This document shows positions 11,557-22,420 of a DNA stretch of 64,000 nt, piece after piece. Below the pieces are notes generated by a model that was not told the DNA's origin, made no database searches, and worked only from the letters and a program-made list of their open reading frames with translations. Both the position numbers and the translations under genes were made by a program. Numbering within the stretch: position 1 is the first letter of the stretch; each line of letters starts with the position of its first letter. The stretch is from Cinnamomum chago (taxonomy: Eukaryota; Streptophyta; Magnoliopsida; Laurales; Lauraceae). Where the stretch lies: NCBI GenBank assembly GCA_038049695.1, contig CP142452.1:48318501-48382500 (forward strand). The letters are read 5' to 3'.

Positions 11557-12443
11557 CTTATGTAAATCCTTCGGGAAAATAAGCTGTAAACGCCCCTAGT
11601 GGCAAGAATAATGAAAATGCAGGCCCCAAGGAAGCTTTCAAGTACGACTTGATTCAGCACTTCAAACACATACCTGCACGTCTGCACATCCTAGACTTAT
11701 TACGAATGTCACCACAGACTCGTGATAGTCTCATTTCAGAACTACAAATGCTGGATGCGGATGTCGACAAACATGCCCCACAAGTCCTACAAATTGAAAT
11801 GGACTATAGGGTCAAAAAATCAAAAACTCCCTCAAAAGGAGAAAAGAAGAAAACTGAGGGATCCTGCATCGAATGCCTCTCGGTTCAAAAAGTAGCAAGT
11901 GCAACCATCGCCTTCACCAAGGAAGACCTCCTGCTAGGCGAGACAAAGCACAACGGACCCCTGTACTTCACCGGGTACATCAAAGAGGTGCCAGTACGCA
12001 GAATCCAGATCGATCCAGGTTCTGCACTCAACCTCGTCTCCACTTCGGCACTCGAAGAACTGGACATTCCGCCTAGCAAGCTGAGCCACACGTCTGTGTC
12101 CATCGTTGGATATGATGGCAGCGCTCAAAGGCCGATCGGCAAAATCAGGTTCAAGTTGCAAATCAGTGATCTTATCTCCGAGGTCACTGTCTATGCAATA
12201 AAGACCCCTTCATGCTACAACATCCTTCTCGGACGCCCCTGGATACACGAGAATGGTGTTGTCCCTTCGACTTTACATCAGTGCATCAAGTTCGTTAGCA
12301 ATGACGGCTTGATACATCGAGTGTTTGCAGACAAAAAGCCCTTCAAAGGCAAAGAAGTCTGTTTCGCAGATGCTCAGACGTACAAAGATGAAAAAGAAGA
12401 AAGGGAGGAAGAAACAACACCCTTTGCCGAAAATCTCCAGTAA
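11557..12443 (+). pseudogene. pol: Tat-type gag-PR junction and aspartic protease
   Basis: Continues the gag frame after the solo LTR. A TAA at 11580-11582 lies in frame, probably a mutated CAA, since the following codons read on into the family motif FKYDLIQHFKHIPARL. The retropepsin domain follows: IDPGSALNLVS near residues 121-131 counted from 11649 (DPGS rather than the usual DTG/DSG), a flap-like segment, and ILLGRPWIH near residues 192-200. The protease would cleave Gag-Pol inside the particle. A second in-frame TAA at 12441-12443 ends the segment; the same frame continues after it. Confidence 0.8.
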
Positions 12444-13637
12444 GACAAAGGCAAGGCTCCTCAGCAATCACCGGAAGAAAACAAACCCTCTATCAAAACC
12501 GAAGAGAATAATCAATCTCCCTTCATGGTCTCCCTCAAGTCTTCAAAGCCTCTGGTGATCACCACCAAAGCAAAGAAGACAAAACAAAAGGCTGGGGGCA
12601 AGTTTGCTGTCTCCTTCGTGTCTATCTTGCAAGACACGGATTCGGACTCAGAGCCAGAAGACGACACATCGTCAAGCCAAGCTGATGATCAACAAGTTCA
12701 GCCCGCTCTCACTCCGTTGGAGACAACCGTTGACATAAAAGATCCGGCATCTGCTTCCTTCGTTGTTCCAGCAACATTAGCAGAAGAAAAGCCAATCTTC
12801 TTCCATAAATCGGGAGTTTCTTCATCAAATTCTTCGCTTGAACCTTTCCAAAATGAATGTATGCCTCAACTATCCTTGTATAGTCCAATGGCACAAGCTA
12901 TCATGAAGAAAATGGGCTACGACGCTCAGAACCCAATCGGTTTGGGAGATGGCCGTGGTATTATCACGCCATTGGAACCAACCCTGACCAAAAGTCAACT
13001 GGAAGGTTGGAAACCCCACCGCCACATAGAAAAGTCTTCACATGGGCTGGGGTATGATCCTGACGCTCCCTTGAGACAGTTGACACAAAGGCTGCAAAGT
13101 CGTCTTGCCGACCAAGCCTCAAAATCTCATATTAATGAAGACATCGATCTCCCTGGATATCTCTTTGAAGAGTTGACCGTCAAGGATCCAGGAAGTTCAT
13201 CCAATTGGTACGATTTCTCTGATGATGAAGAGGAATTGTCCGATGATACAGACACACGGTTCTCTAACCCAGAAGAACCACTGTCTCCAAAAGAAGTGCC
13301 CTACTTCGACCGAGTTTCAACAGGTGATTGGGACCATCTCATAGCAAATCTTGAGAAAAGTACCAATCAAGAAGACCCATGGACAAAAGCAGAGCCGTGG
13401 TCTGTAGATACCTTTGGAACTCCAGAAGGCTTTGTTGGGCTGGAAGCCTCCGAAAATATTGTAGGGGAACCACCTTCAAACCTTCCAACTGAAGATTCTG
13501 TTCAAGAGATAGACTTGGGAACACCTGATAACCAACGTCCTGTATTCATAAGAAAGAGTATAAAAGATGATGAGTTACCCGAGTATATCGCGTTTCTTCA
13601 TGAGTTCGTTGATTGTTTTGCATGGTCTTACGCTGAG
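12444..13637 (+). pseudogene. pol: Tat-type PR-RT linker with G-patch-like segment
   Basis: Same frame as the protease, after a single nonsense codon. It contains a Lys-rich then acidic low-complexity stretch. A G-patch-like block follows, AQAIMKKMGYDAQNPIGLGDGRG and on to HGLGYDP, about residues 123-178 counted from 12525. G-patch-like segments upstream of RT are known in several plant Gypsy lineages. The RT N-terminal signature LPEYIAFLHEFVDCFAWSYAE ends at 13637, where the Copia solo LTR enters. The next codon of the element is at 15650, in frame. Confidence 0.75.
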
Positions 13638-15644
13638 TGTTGGGATTGGTGTATGCCCTAAAGCCCACTGACTGCACTCACATCTCTGTACCTGGATATT
13701 TATTGGTTATTTAATGGAATGACTTCTTTCTCTTTATACTTGTGTATATGTATGGTTGTGTAAGGCCCATTGTTTTCTAGTAATGACTTAGGCGTGTAGT
13801 GGCTACACACAGTTAGGTCTGAGTCATGGACACTTGAAACAATCAACTTGTTCATAACTGAGAGATGGAGTTGGGCACTTCATCTTGGTATAAGTTATAA
13901 TGAGATACTCTCCTGTATTCAGGGTGACTTACCTAAGTCACGGGAGGCTTTTCCGGATTTATCTCATTAGTGCATGTGTCATGCATTGAACAGGACCACT
14001 TGTAGGTGTGATCTCTAAAATAGTACTATCACAGAGAGAGATCAAATCACCTCTAGCTACTGAGTGACCAGTGCTCTTAATCTTGAGCATTTGTGGATGA
14101 ACTGACGAAGTCAAGTTCTTGTGCTTTAATTCACTATGGGTGAGATCCTGTTCATGGGTCAACAGCTCTGTGTTTTGGGTGCTCGGGCTTGATTAGTTGG
14201 GACGTGCAAATGCAATATGAAATCTATGCCATCATGTGATGGAATGATCGTCCCCTTAGAATTATCCGATTAATCATCAGAATCTAAGATCTTAGTATAT
14301 GGATGTTCCATATGGATATTGAACTTGTGGGTCGCTCCCTGGATCAAGAGAATGATATCCGGATGATGATTAAGTCAAGGGTATGAAGTTCTAAGGTTGA
14401 TATGTAATCAAGAAGGTAGATAGTACATCGGTTAACCTACTTGATTATGGATGTTACATAGAGGGGCATTGTGGTCATTGTACTTGGTAGGTCAAAGACA
14501 ATCGTCTATTAATGATGAGCTTTATTTGCAATTTAATATTTGTCCCTGGAGTGCAACCATAACTCTCTAGTGGAATGAGTTAGCGTTAAAATGATCTTAA
14601 TGTTGCTATGGGGTTAGCATGGACATTTTGGTCATTTTGGGAGCCAAGGGCAAATATGTCTTTTGGTCCCTCTTCTAGCCACTTTCCTATATTGGCATGG
14701 TTTCCTAATTTAATTAGATGATATGTGGTTGAATTATTTTGTGGAAGAATAATTTTGAGTTTAAATTCTAATAGGCTCTTGATGGCATACATGAATTTAA
14801 CTCTAGCTAAATTATTTACTAGTGGGCCATGGTGTGTTTAGCTATCTTGTGGGCCAGCCATAAGTGGAGCCCCTTGTGTGAGGTTTCCAAGTTTGATTAG
14901 GTATCTTTACTTGGAAGGAAAGACTCCTCTTTGGGTAAGAATTCCATTGATTAATGCTTACTAATTTTAGTGTCTTTAATTAGTAAGTGTTGCACAACTA
15001 AAGGGCTGGTTGCTATTCTTTTTAGGGATTGACATTCCTATTGGAATTAGGATTCCCAAAGAGGAATCTAATCATTATAAATATATGGGAGACCCCTTGG
15101 GCGTGCAACACATCAGAAATCAAGGGGAATAAAAACCCTAGGGGCGTGAATCACCACAAGGTTCCATTGGCCGCCCAAGACAAGAAGCAAGCACACACAC
15201 ACGCCCAGCCCATTGCTGCCCTCTTCTTCTTCATAGGAGAGGAGATCAGGTCCTGGGTTGTTTCCACAAAGAGAAGTTCAGAAAACCCTTCTTAGGATTC
15301 CATAGTTTGATCCCACCATCAAGACCAATTAGATTGGGAAGTGGAATAGGAGAGAAGATCAAAAGGAGAAAAATTCTGCAACAAATTCCTGCACCTGTAT
15401 TGCTGGTTGCAGGCTGGTTTCAGACCTTTGAAGTCTTTCTTTTCAGAGTTTAGAGGCACTCAAATCATCAAGGTAATAGTCCTCTATCATCTCCTTACAT
15501 TATACACATGTTGATTATGATTTCATGGAGTTTTTATGCATGATTCATGGCTGGAAAATCAGATTAGTTTCAAGTTTTTAAAACAAGATCAGCCATGGAC
15601 GTCCTCTTGAATCTGATTTCAGATCTGTAATGCATTTGCTTTCA
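13638..15644 (+). mobile_element. Copia solo LTR inside Tat pol
   Basis: 2007 bp, starting TGTTGGGATTGGTGTATGCC and ending TTTGCTTTCA. It is flanked by CTGAG at 13633-13637 and 15645-15649. It matches in sequence and length the LTRs of the Copia element at 37982-51516, whose own LTR end is confirmed by a following tRNA-Met primer site. A TATAAATA box lies at 15076-15083. No Copia coding sequence is present. The excised target reads through in frame into RT. Confidence 0.92.
15076..15083 (+). promoter_or_regulatory. TATA box of the Copia solo LTR
   Basis: TATAAATA lies about 570 bp before the LTR end, a plausible place for the U3/R boundary. Assigned from position and motif only. Confidence 0.45.
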
Positions 15645-15649
15645 CTGAG

Positions 15650-16084
15650 ATGCCTGGTTTAGACCCCAAAATAGCAGTCCACAAACTCAATCTTCAAAAT
15701 GATATCAAGCCTGTCAAACAAGGCCAAAGAAGGTTCCGTCCTGACGTGATGGACAAAATTGAACAAGAAGTTCAAAAACTCAAAAGCATTGGCTTCATCC
15801 TTGAGGAACAGCATCCTGAATGGTTGGCCAACATCGTCCTCGTGACAAAGAAAAATGGGCAAATCAGGGTCTGCATTGATTACAGAGACCTGAACAATGC
15901 ATGCCCAAAAGATGAATTCCCGCTCCCTATACCGGAGGTGATGATCGACAACACCTGTGGGTTCGAGCAAATGACATTCATGGATGGCTTTTCTGGCTAC
16001 AATCAGATAAAGATGCATCCTGAAGATAAAAAACACACAGCATTTCGGACCCCGTTTGGCGTGTATTGCTACACTGTCATGCCT
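15650..16084 (+). pseudogene. pol: Tat-type reverse transcriptase, N-terminal half
   Basis: MPGLDP starts directly after the target duplication and continues the linker frame. Reverse transcriptase blocks are clear: QKLKSIGFILEEQHPEWLANIVLVTKKNG, then RVCIDYRDLNNACPKDEFPLP (about residues 73-93), and FMDGFSGYNQIKM (residues 110-122) with the first catalytic Asp at 112. The phrase LNNACPKD is typical of the Tat/Athila side of Gypsy. At about 16084 two bases appear to be missing in what should read MPFGLKNA. This frame then runs out-of-register to a stop at 16174, so only the part to 16084 is real RT. Confidence 0.85.
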
Positions 16085-16366
16085 CGGTCTGAAGAATGCT
16101 GGCGCTACATATCAGAGGGCTATGATGAAGATATTCCGAGATATGCAGCACAAGACGTTCGAATGTTACGTTGATGACCTCGCCGTCAAAAGCAAAAGAA
16201 AAGAAGACCATCTCAAAGATCTTCGAGAAGTCTTCCTCCGACTTCGCAAACACAAATTACGAATGAATCCCCTCAAATGCTTCTTCGGTGTTTCATCGGG
16301 TAAGTTTCTCGGATTTATAGTACGGAAAGCTGGCATAGAGCTTGACCCCACCAAAGTCAAGGCTAA
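16083..16366 (+). pseudogene. pol: Tat-type reverse transcriptase, YVDD segment
   Basis: Real homology starts at about 16083 (LGLKNAGATYQRAM), right after the first RT frameshift. The catalytic YVDD lies at about 16167-16178, followed by the palm and thumb pieces LRLRKHKLRMNPLKCFFGV and GKFLGFIVRKAGIELDPTKVKA. A second lesion near 16366 removes roughly the family's 'AI..MP.P' step and changes frame. Downstream text in this frame, up to the stop at 16478, is out-of-register. Confidence 0.82.
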
Positions 16367-18822
16367 CCCTAAGACAATTAAAAGGGCTCCAAGGGAGATT
16401 GGCATACATTCGACGGTTCATCTCCAACCTATCAGGGAAGTGCCGTCCATTCTCTCAGTTAATGAAGAAAGGTGTTGATTTTTTCTGGGATGCTGAATGT
16501 GAAGCCGCGTTCCAGGACATCAAGTCATACCTGACTAAACCTCCAGTGTTGGCTGCCCCCACAACTGGAAAACCATTCCTCTTGTACACAAGAGCCCTTG
16601 ACTGTTCTTTAGGCGCTCTATTCGCACAAAAGAATGACGAGGGAAAAGAAGCTGCTCTATATTACCTTAGCCGCATGTTGGTAGGTGCAGAGCATCGCTA
16701 CTCTCCAGTCGAAAAAGAATGCTTGGCAGTGATGTTCGCCATACAAAAACTGCATCACTACCTGCTAGCCAACACAGTGTACCTGATTTCAAGGATCAAC
16801 CTCCTAAAGGTCCTTGTCACAAAAGCAGGTTCTCTCAATGGCCGACTAGCAAAATGGTCCATCCTCCTGTCACAATTTGACATTAGGTATGTACCACAAA
16901 AAGCAATCAAAGGCCAAGCTCTAGCAGACTTCCTCGTGGAGCATCCATTGCCTAAAGATTCTCCACTCAGGGATGACCTCCCAGACGAATCGGTCTACAG
17001 TGTGGAGACTTCCTTATCAAATGCTTCCTGGCACATGTACTTCGATGGCGCAACCAGGACAAATGAAAAGGGAAATCAAATATCAGGAATTGGCATTCTC
17101 TTTGTTAGTCCCGACAAATACATGATTCCACACGCATTCTCGGTACTGGAACCTTGTTCAAACAATGCAGCTGAGTACCAAGCCCTCATCGTAGGATTGG
17201 AGCTCGCCCTTGAATCCGACATCACTACGCTGGAAGCTTTTGGAGACTCTCAACTGATCGTCAACCAGATGAATCAGAAATTTGAAGTCAGGAAGCCCGA
17301 TCTGTTGCCTTACTACAATAAGGCACAATCGCTTCGACAAAAGTTCGACATCTGTCACATCACCCACATCCTCAGAGGTGAAAACATTCGTGCAGATGCC
17401 CTGGCTGGACTTGCTGCGTCTATGGCAATCCAAGAAGGGGAAAACATGCAAGTTACAGTGTGTCAAAAAAGGATTCTCCCTCCTCTCAACACACATCAAG
17501 CAGTTGCTGAATGCCACCAATTGGTTGGAAGTCGGATCTCCGTCCTTAAATCTCTGATCGGCGACTGGAGGGATCCGTTCATTGATTACATAATGTTCGG
17601 AATCCTACCTGAAGATCCAAAAGAACGGGTAAGCATCCAAAGACGAGCCCCGAACTTTCATTTGGATATTCCCTCAAAAATGCTGTATAGAAAATCCTAC
17701 AACGGAGTACTTCTACGCTGCTTGTCACAACAAGAAGCTGAAGAAACACTCAAAGAAGTACATGCTGGTCTTTGTGGAGCCCATCAGGCTGGCCCTAAGC
17801 TCTACGATCAGATAAAAAGGTTAGGTTATTATTGGCCTACCATGGTGGCTGATGCAATGCAATTTGCTAAGCGCTGCCAACAATGCCAAGTTCATGGAGA
17901 TTATGTCTACATGCCTCCGGAATGGCTACATCCTACAGCAATCTCATGGCCTTTTGAAGCCTGGGGTATGGACATCATAGGTCCTATCTCCCCTCCATCA
18001 AGCAAAGGTCATCGCTTCATCTTCGCCGCTACGGATTATTTCTCCAAGTGGTCAGAAGCATTCGCGCTTCGTGAAATGAAGACCTCATCAGTCCTTCAGT
18101 TCTTGCGCACCAACATCATTTGTCGCTTCGGCATACCTAAAAGATTCGTCCATGATAACGGACCACAGTTCCGCGATCACCGATTCTACAGGTTCTGCGA
18201 CAAATACAAAATCCAAAGTTGTCCTTCAACTCCGTACAATCCGGCAGCGAATGGACTAGCAGAGGCTTTCAACAAAACGCTCTGCAAAATCCTCAAGAAA
18301 ATGGTCTCTAGTCACAAAAGAGATTGGAGCGACAAACTGCCTGAAGCTTTGTGGGCCTATCGAACCACCGTTCGAGGACCAACCCATAGCACACCATTCT
18401 CCTTGGTCTATGGATGCGAAGCTGTTGTCCCTTTGGAAGTTCAAATTCCTTCCTTAAGGGTATCTCTGCAAAATGACATGACGCAAGAAAGTAATGTCAA
18501 ATTGAGACTCCAAGAGCTGGATAACCTCGATGAAAGACGGCTCGAAGCTCTACAAAGCATTGAACTCTACCAAACACGCATTGCAGGATCTTTTGACAAA
18601 AAGGTCAAGCTACTCGCCTACAAAAAGGGAGACTTGGTTCTTACAGTAAAAAGACCAATGGTTTTTGCCAACAAATCCAAAGGCAAATTTGAACCAAAAT
18701 GGGAGGGACCTTTCGTCATCGACAAAGTCTTCTCCAATGGCGCATACGCTCTTCTAAACATGGAGGGTGACAGATGTATGCTGCCCATCAACGGAAAGTT
18801 CTTGAAGCGGTATTACCCTTGA
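16342..18822 (+). pseudogene. pol: Tat-type RNase H, second (archaeal-type) RNase H and integrase
   Basis: Numbering is from 16342, which is a TTG and not a true start; real sequence begins near 16367 (TLRQLKGLQGRLAY). RNase H 1 spans residues 75-195. D87 and E124 are present, but the usual TDH position reads SRIN (150-153), so it looks catalytically degraded. The second, archaeal-type RNase H spans 228-360 with D235, E278, D302 and D352 all present. This dual arrangement marks the Tat lineage. Integrase has an HHCC zinc site (H474, H481, C512, C515), the triad D544, D605, E641 (35 residues between the last two) and a GPF module near 789-791. The integrase would insert the cDNA into the nucleus-held genome. 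This longest intact stretch (over 800 codons) ends at a natural stop, YYP. Confidence 0.9.
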
Positions 18823-19637
18823 AGGCTTCTTCCATCGGGTCAGAGCGACGCTTGCACAGCCAAAGCCTATTCCTAGGTATCTGCTCGTCAAACCCACTCC
18901 TTTTGGAATTTTCATCCTCTTGTTGAAATTTCTAAGAAAAAACCCTCAAAACAATGTTTCTTTCATCGTTTCACTGTTAAAAAAAAAAAAGAGCAAATCC
19001 AAAAATCCAAGTTTAGGAGCCTCTTCCCAAACTTGACCAAAATTTTCGATCCTTGAACCCAAAATTCATGGTTTGAAACAAAATCAGGACCTAGGGATTT
19101 CAGCCCTAGTCCACCCCGACTTTTACCGCCAAAATGGTTTTAAGTCAAAATTTACGACCCTCGTGTCTTTAAACAAAAAAATGGTTTTTCAAAAACCGCA
19201 GGGAAGCGACGTTCAGTCGATACTTGCAAAACACAAAATCGAAAGGATGCTAACCCCATTCGATACTTCCAAAACCCCAAAATTTCAAAAATCGTGGGGA
19301 CGCAACGTTCCAGTTGATATCCACAACCCAAATTTTAAAACAAACAAAAAACAAAACAAAGGTTCGAAAAAACCTCAAACTTCAAAAAATCATGGGGAAG
19401 CGACATTCCATCGATACCCACAAAACAAAATTTTTGAAGACAAAAGCAGGGAAGCGACGCTTAGTCGATACTTGCACCCAAATCCGCGAGGAGGCGACAT
19501 TCCATCGATACTCGCAACCGAATGAGCAAGGAGGCGACATTCCATCGATACTTGCAATACCATTCAGCAGGGAGGCGACTTTTAGTCGATACTTGCATTT
19601 TTGAAAACCAAAAAACCTGGCTTTCACGCCAAAAAAC
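18823..19637 (+). repeat. Tat 3' UTR start with GCGACATTCCATCGATACTTGC repeats
   Basis: After the pol stop there is about 370 bp of unique or A-rich sequence. From about 19198 to 19610 a degenerate array follows whose core is GCGACATTCCATCGATACTT or the variant GCGACGTTCAGTCGATACTT, spaced about 45-90 bp with six or more copies. The last bases before 19638 (CTTTCACGCC plus an A-run) are the first unit of the next array, which continues at 27059 beyond the inserted element. Open frames here come from the repeat. Confidence 0.7.
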
Positions 19638-21836
19638 TGTAAGTCCATGGGGATCCGAACCCTAGAGGGGGGTGAATAGGGTGAGCTCCAATTATGACCA
19701 ATTTTAGCAAATTTAACTTCTTTAAAACAAACTAGTCACAAGTGATGATTAATCATACAAGATGCAGAAGCTAACAAAAGAATCACCACAAAGCAATCAC
19801 CATCACACAAGGATTTATAGTGGTTCGGCCTCAATGCCTACATCCACTACCGGCTTGTGAACCAACACCCCACTGGATTTCCACTATTTATGCTTTTCAA
19901 TAGGCTAAGCAATAACCTTTACAATATGATTTCCAAGGCTAAGCAATAACCTTTACATTGATGTTTTTCAAGGCTTAACATCAACCTATACCTTATGCTT
20001 TTATAGGCTAAGCAATAACCTCTTCAACCACAAGGTTGGTTATCTCTCTAATTTAGTGTCTATAATACACTTGATGGAGATTCAATTAAGCTCATTACAA
20101 TGCCTCTTAATTAGGCGGATATGGAAGTGAAAATCTAATACACACTCACACTATGAATGCAAAGATGAAAGTACATGAAGTGTGTGTGTGTGGTCCTCAA
20201 TCATTTTGAAAAAGAAAGCTCATAAATGTATGCCTAAGGCTTTTGAAAGTTTTAGCTCATAAAACATTTATGATTGAGGAAGTAATGCAATCACATGTTA
20301 AAAGTAACAGCTTGTTAATGATATCAAAGTTACACAAGTTGTATGAAATTAATTAGCTCATAACATGTGATGCATAGGGATGTCAATCAAATCAACATGA
20401 AGCTCAAAACATAAAAAAAGATTTGATTGAAATAAGGGGACAAATCATATGTGATTATAAATACAACTTGAATAGTGATATACCTATCAAAGTAAGGCAA
20501 GTTGTGAAACTTTAAAACAATAATACACATATGATTTGTAAAGATGTTGAATCCAAAACATAAGATACATTTGAAAGAGATTTTCTTATGATGGAAAAAC
20601 AACAACCAAAGATTCGACCAAGTATATGAATCATGTTACATATTTCATTAACATGGTCTACTTAGATTTACCAAAGATAAAGTACTACTTGGATTGAATC
20701 AAATGGTGATGCATCCAAAATAATAGATCTATTCAAAGTATAAAACATGCTAAGGATACAACACATTATAGTTTATCATGTTACTAAAGATTTACCAATG
20801 ATAAAACAAAACATGAAAACATATGATTTGTAAAGAAGTTGAGTCCAAAACATAAGATACTTTTGGAAGTGATTTTCTTATGATGGAAAACAACAACCAA
20901 AGATTCAACCAAGTATATGAATCATGTTACATATAATTTCAAAGGTTCTTTCATTAACATGATCTACTTAGATTTACCAATTCAAGTACTACTTGGATTG
21001 AATCATATGTTGTTGTATCCAAAACAATAAATCAACTCAAAACATAAAACATGTTAAGGACACAACACAAACATAGTTTAACATGCTAGAAATGATTTAC
21101 CAAAAATAAAACAAAGCATGAAAACATATGATTAAGGAAAGTAAAGCCTACTTGGTGATTTAACTTCATTAATCCAAGCTTTAGCTTTCCTAATGCTCCC
21201 CTTCATCCCTTAGTTCATTTCCCTTCTATTTGCCTCAAAACCCCTCAAGGAGGGCCTTAAAATTCCCAACTTTTGGCAAAGGAAAGAACTCATTTTATAG
21301 CCCAAAATTGCCCAACGGCTAGTCGTCGGTCGACCTGCAAAGAGGTCTCGGTCGACCGGGAAGGCACAACGGTCATATTTTTTACCGTTGACAGGTTTCA
21401 GCTCAGAACCTGCACACTCGACCGACAGTGTTCCCGGTCGACCGGGAAGCAGGTCTCGGTCGACCGGCGACACTGCCAGGGCCCCAAATTCCAGTTTTGC
21501 AATTTTCAAAGATTTTCTTTGTGGAACTTTTTGGGCCATATAATCAAGCTTTAAAACATGTTTTAAATCATTCTAAGGGTTTTAAAACATGGAACATAAA
21601 AAGCCTAAAACATTTTGAAAGATTTAAAACTCATAGGCTAGCTTGATTTTCTAAAACTCTTTTCAAATCAAATGCATTCAAGATGTAAAAACAAATCATG
21701 CATAAATCAATACTTTAAAAACAATGCATGAATAAAACAAGATTTCAAGTTTATTTAAAACAATGCAAGTGTGTAAATCAAATGATGCTTGAATGATAAT
21801 GCATCCATCAAATTGCAATCTATAAAATTCCTAACA
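19638..21836 (-). repeat. 3' LTR (in element sense) of the non-coding element
   Basis: 2199 bp, matching 24859-27058 with scattered single-base changes (for example CAG/CGG near 19770 and CACTGG/CACCGG near 19870). On the plus strand it runs from TGTAAGTCCATGGGGATCCG to TTCCTAACA. The G-run motif CTAGAGGGGGGTGAATAGGG near its sense 3' end recurs in all the Sirevirus-like LTRs here. A CGGTCGACCG palindrome cluster lies at about 21325-21475. Confidence 0.92.
21325..21475. repeat. GTCGAC palindrome cluster in the Sirevirus-like LTR
   Basis: At least four CGGTCGACCGG-type motifs occur within 150 bp, mirrored at about 26545-26695 in the partner LTR, where two sites carry point changes. In element sense the cluster lies about 360-510 bp from the LTR start, the same offset as in the solo LTR at 59677. 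Confidence 0.7.
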
Positions 21837-22420
21837 ATCTCCCCCTTTGCAATTTGATGGCAAACACACTCACCACTGAGATTACACACTTAGTCTTCAG
21901 CTCCCCCTCAGCTGGACTTGACTTGAAATCTTCTTGGATGCTTCTCTTAGCTTGGGCTCTTTTCTTTTCTTCATTCTTCATGATGCTTGGAGCTTGAACA
22001 TTCTTCAATCTTTCTTTTCTTCTTTCTCTCTATGGCCAAGCATCTTCTTTAGCTCCAAGCTTTCTTTCTTCTATTTGCTCTCCCCCTTTGACCATGCCTC
22101 TCTCTCCCTTTGGCAAGGTATGTATTCTCTCCCCTTGTAGAAGATCATACAACAACCTCCCCTTAGGAAGCTTTGGACATTCTCTTCACCCTTTTGAGAA
22201 CTTGCATTCTTTCTCCCCCTTTGCCATTAAATTGCAAAGGTACCTACACACATGAAACAAGGAAAATACCTTTAGAAGCACCTATTAACAAAAGAAATCG
22301 AAAGTGAATTACATAACAGGCTATCATGTGTGGAATTAATCTCTAAGGGCTCAAAGGCAATCCTAGGGTCAATTTGATCAAAACTAATACTTCCTATGAA
22401 GGTTTACACTCCCCCTCAAT
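21837..22420 (-). promoter_or_regulatory. Polypurine tract with multiple upstream copies
   Basis: On the minus strand the tract GCAAAGGGGGAGAT (21837-21850) abuts the 3' LTR. Near-copies of the CTCCCCCT motif (plus-strand reading) recur at about 21901, 22079, 22212 and 22408, with weaker ones near 22130 and 22157. Repeated polypurine tracts just upstream of the 3' LTR are a described hallmark of Sireviruses. Confidence 0.75.
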
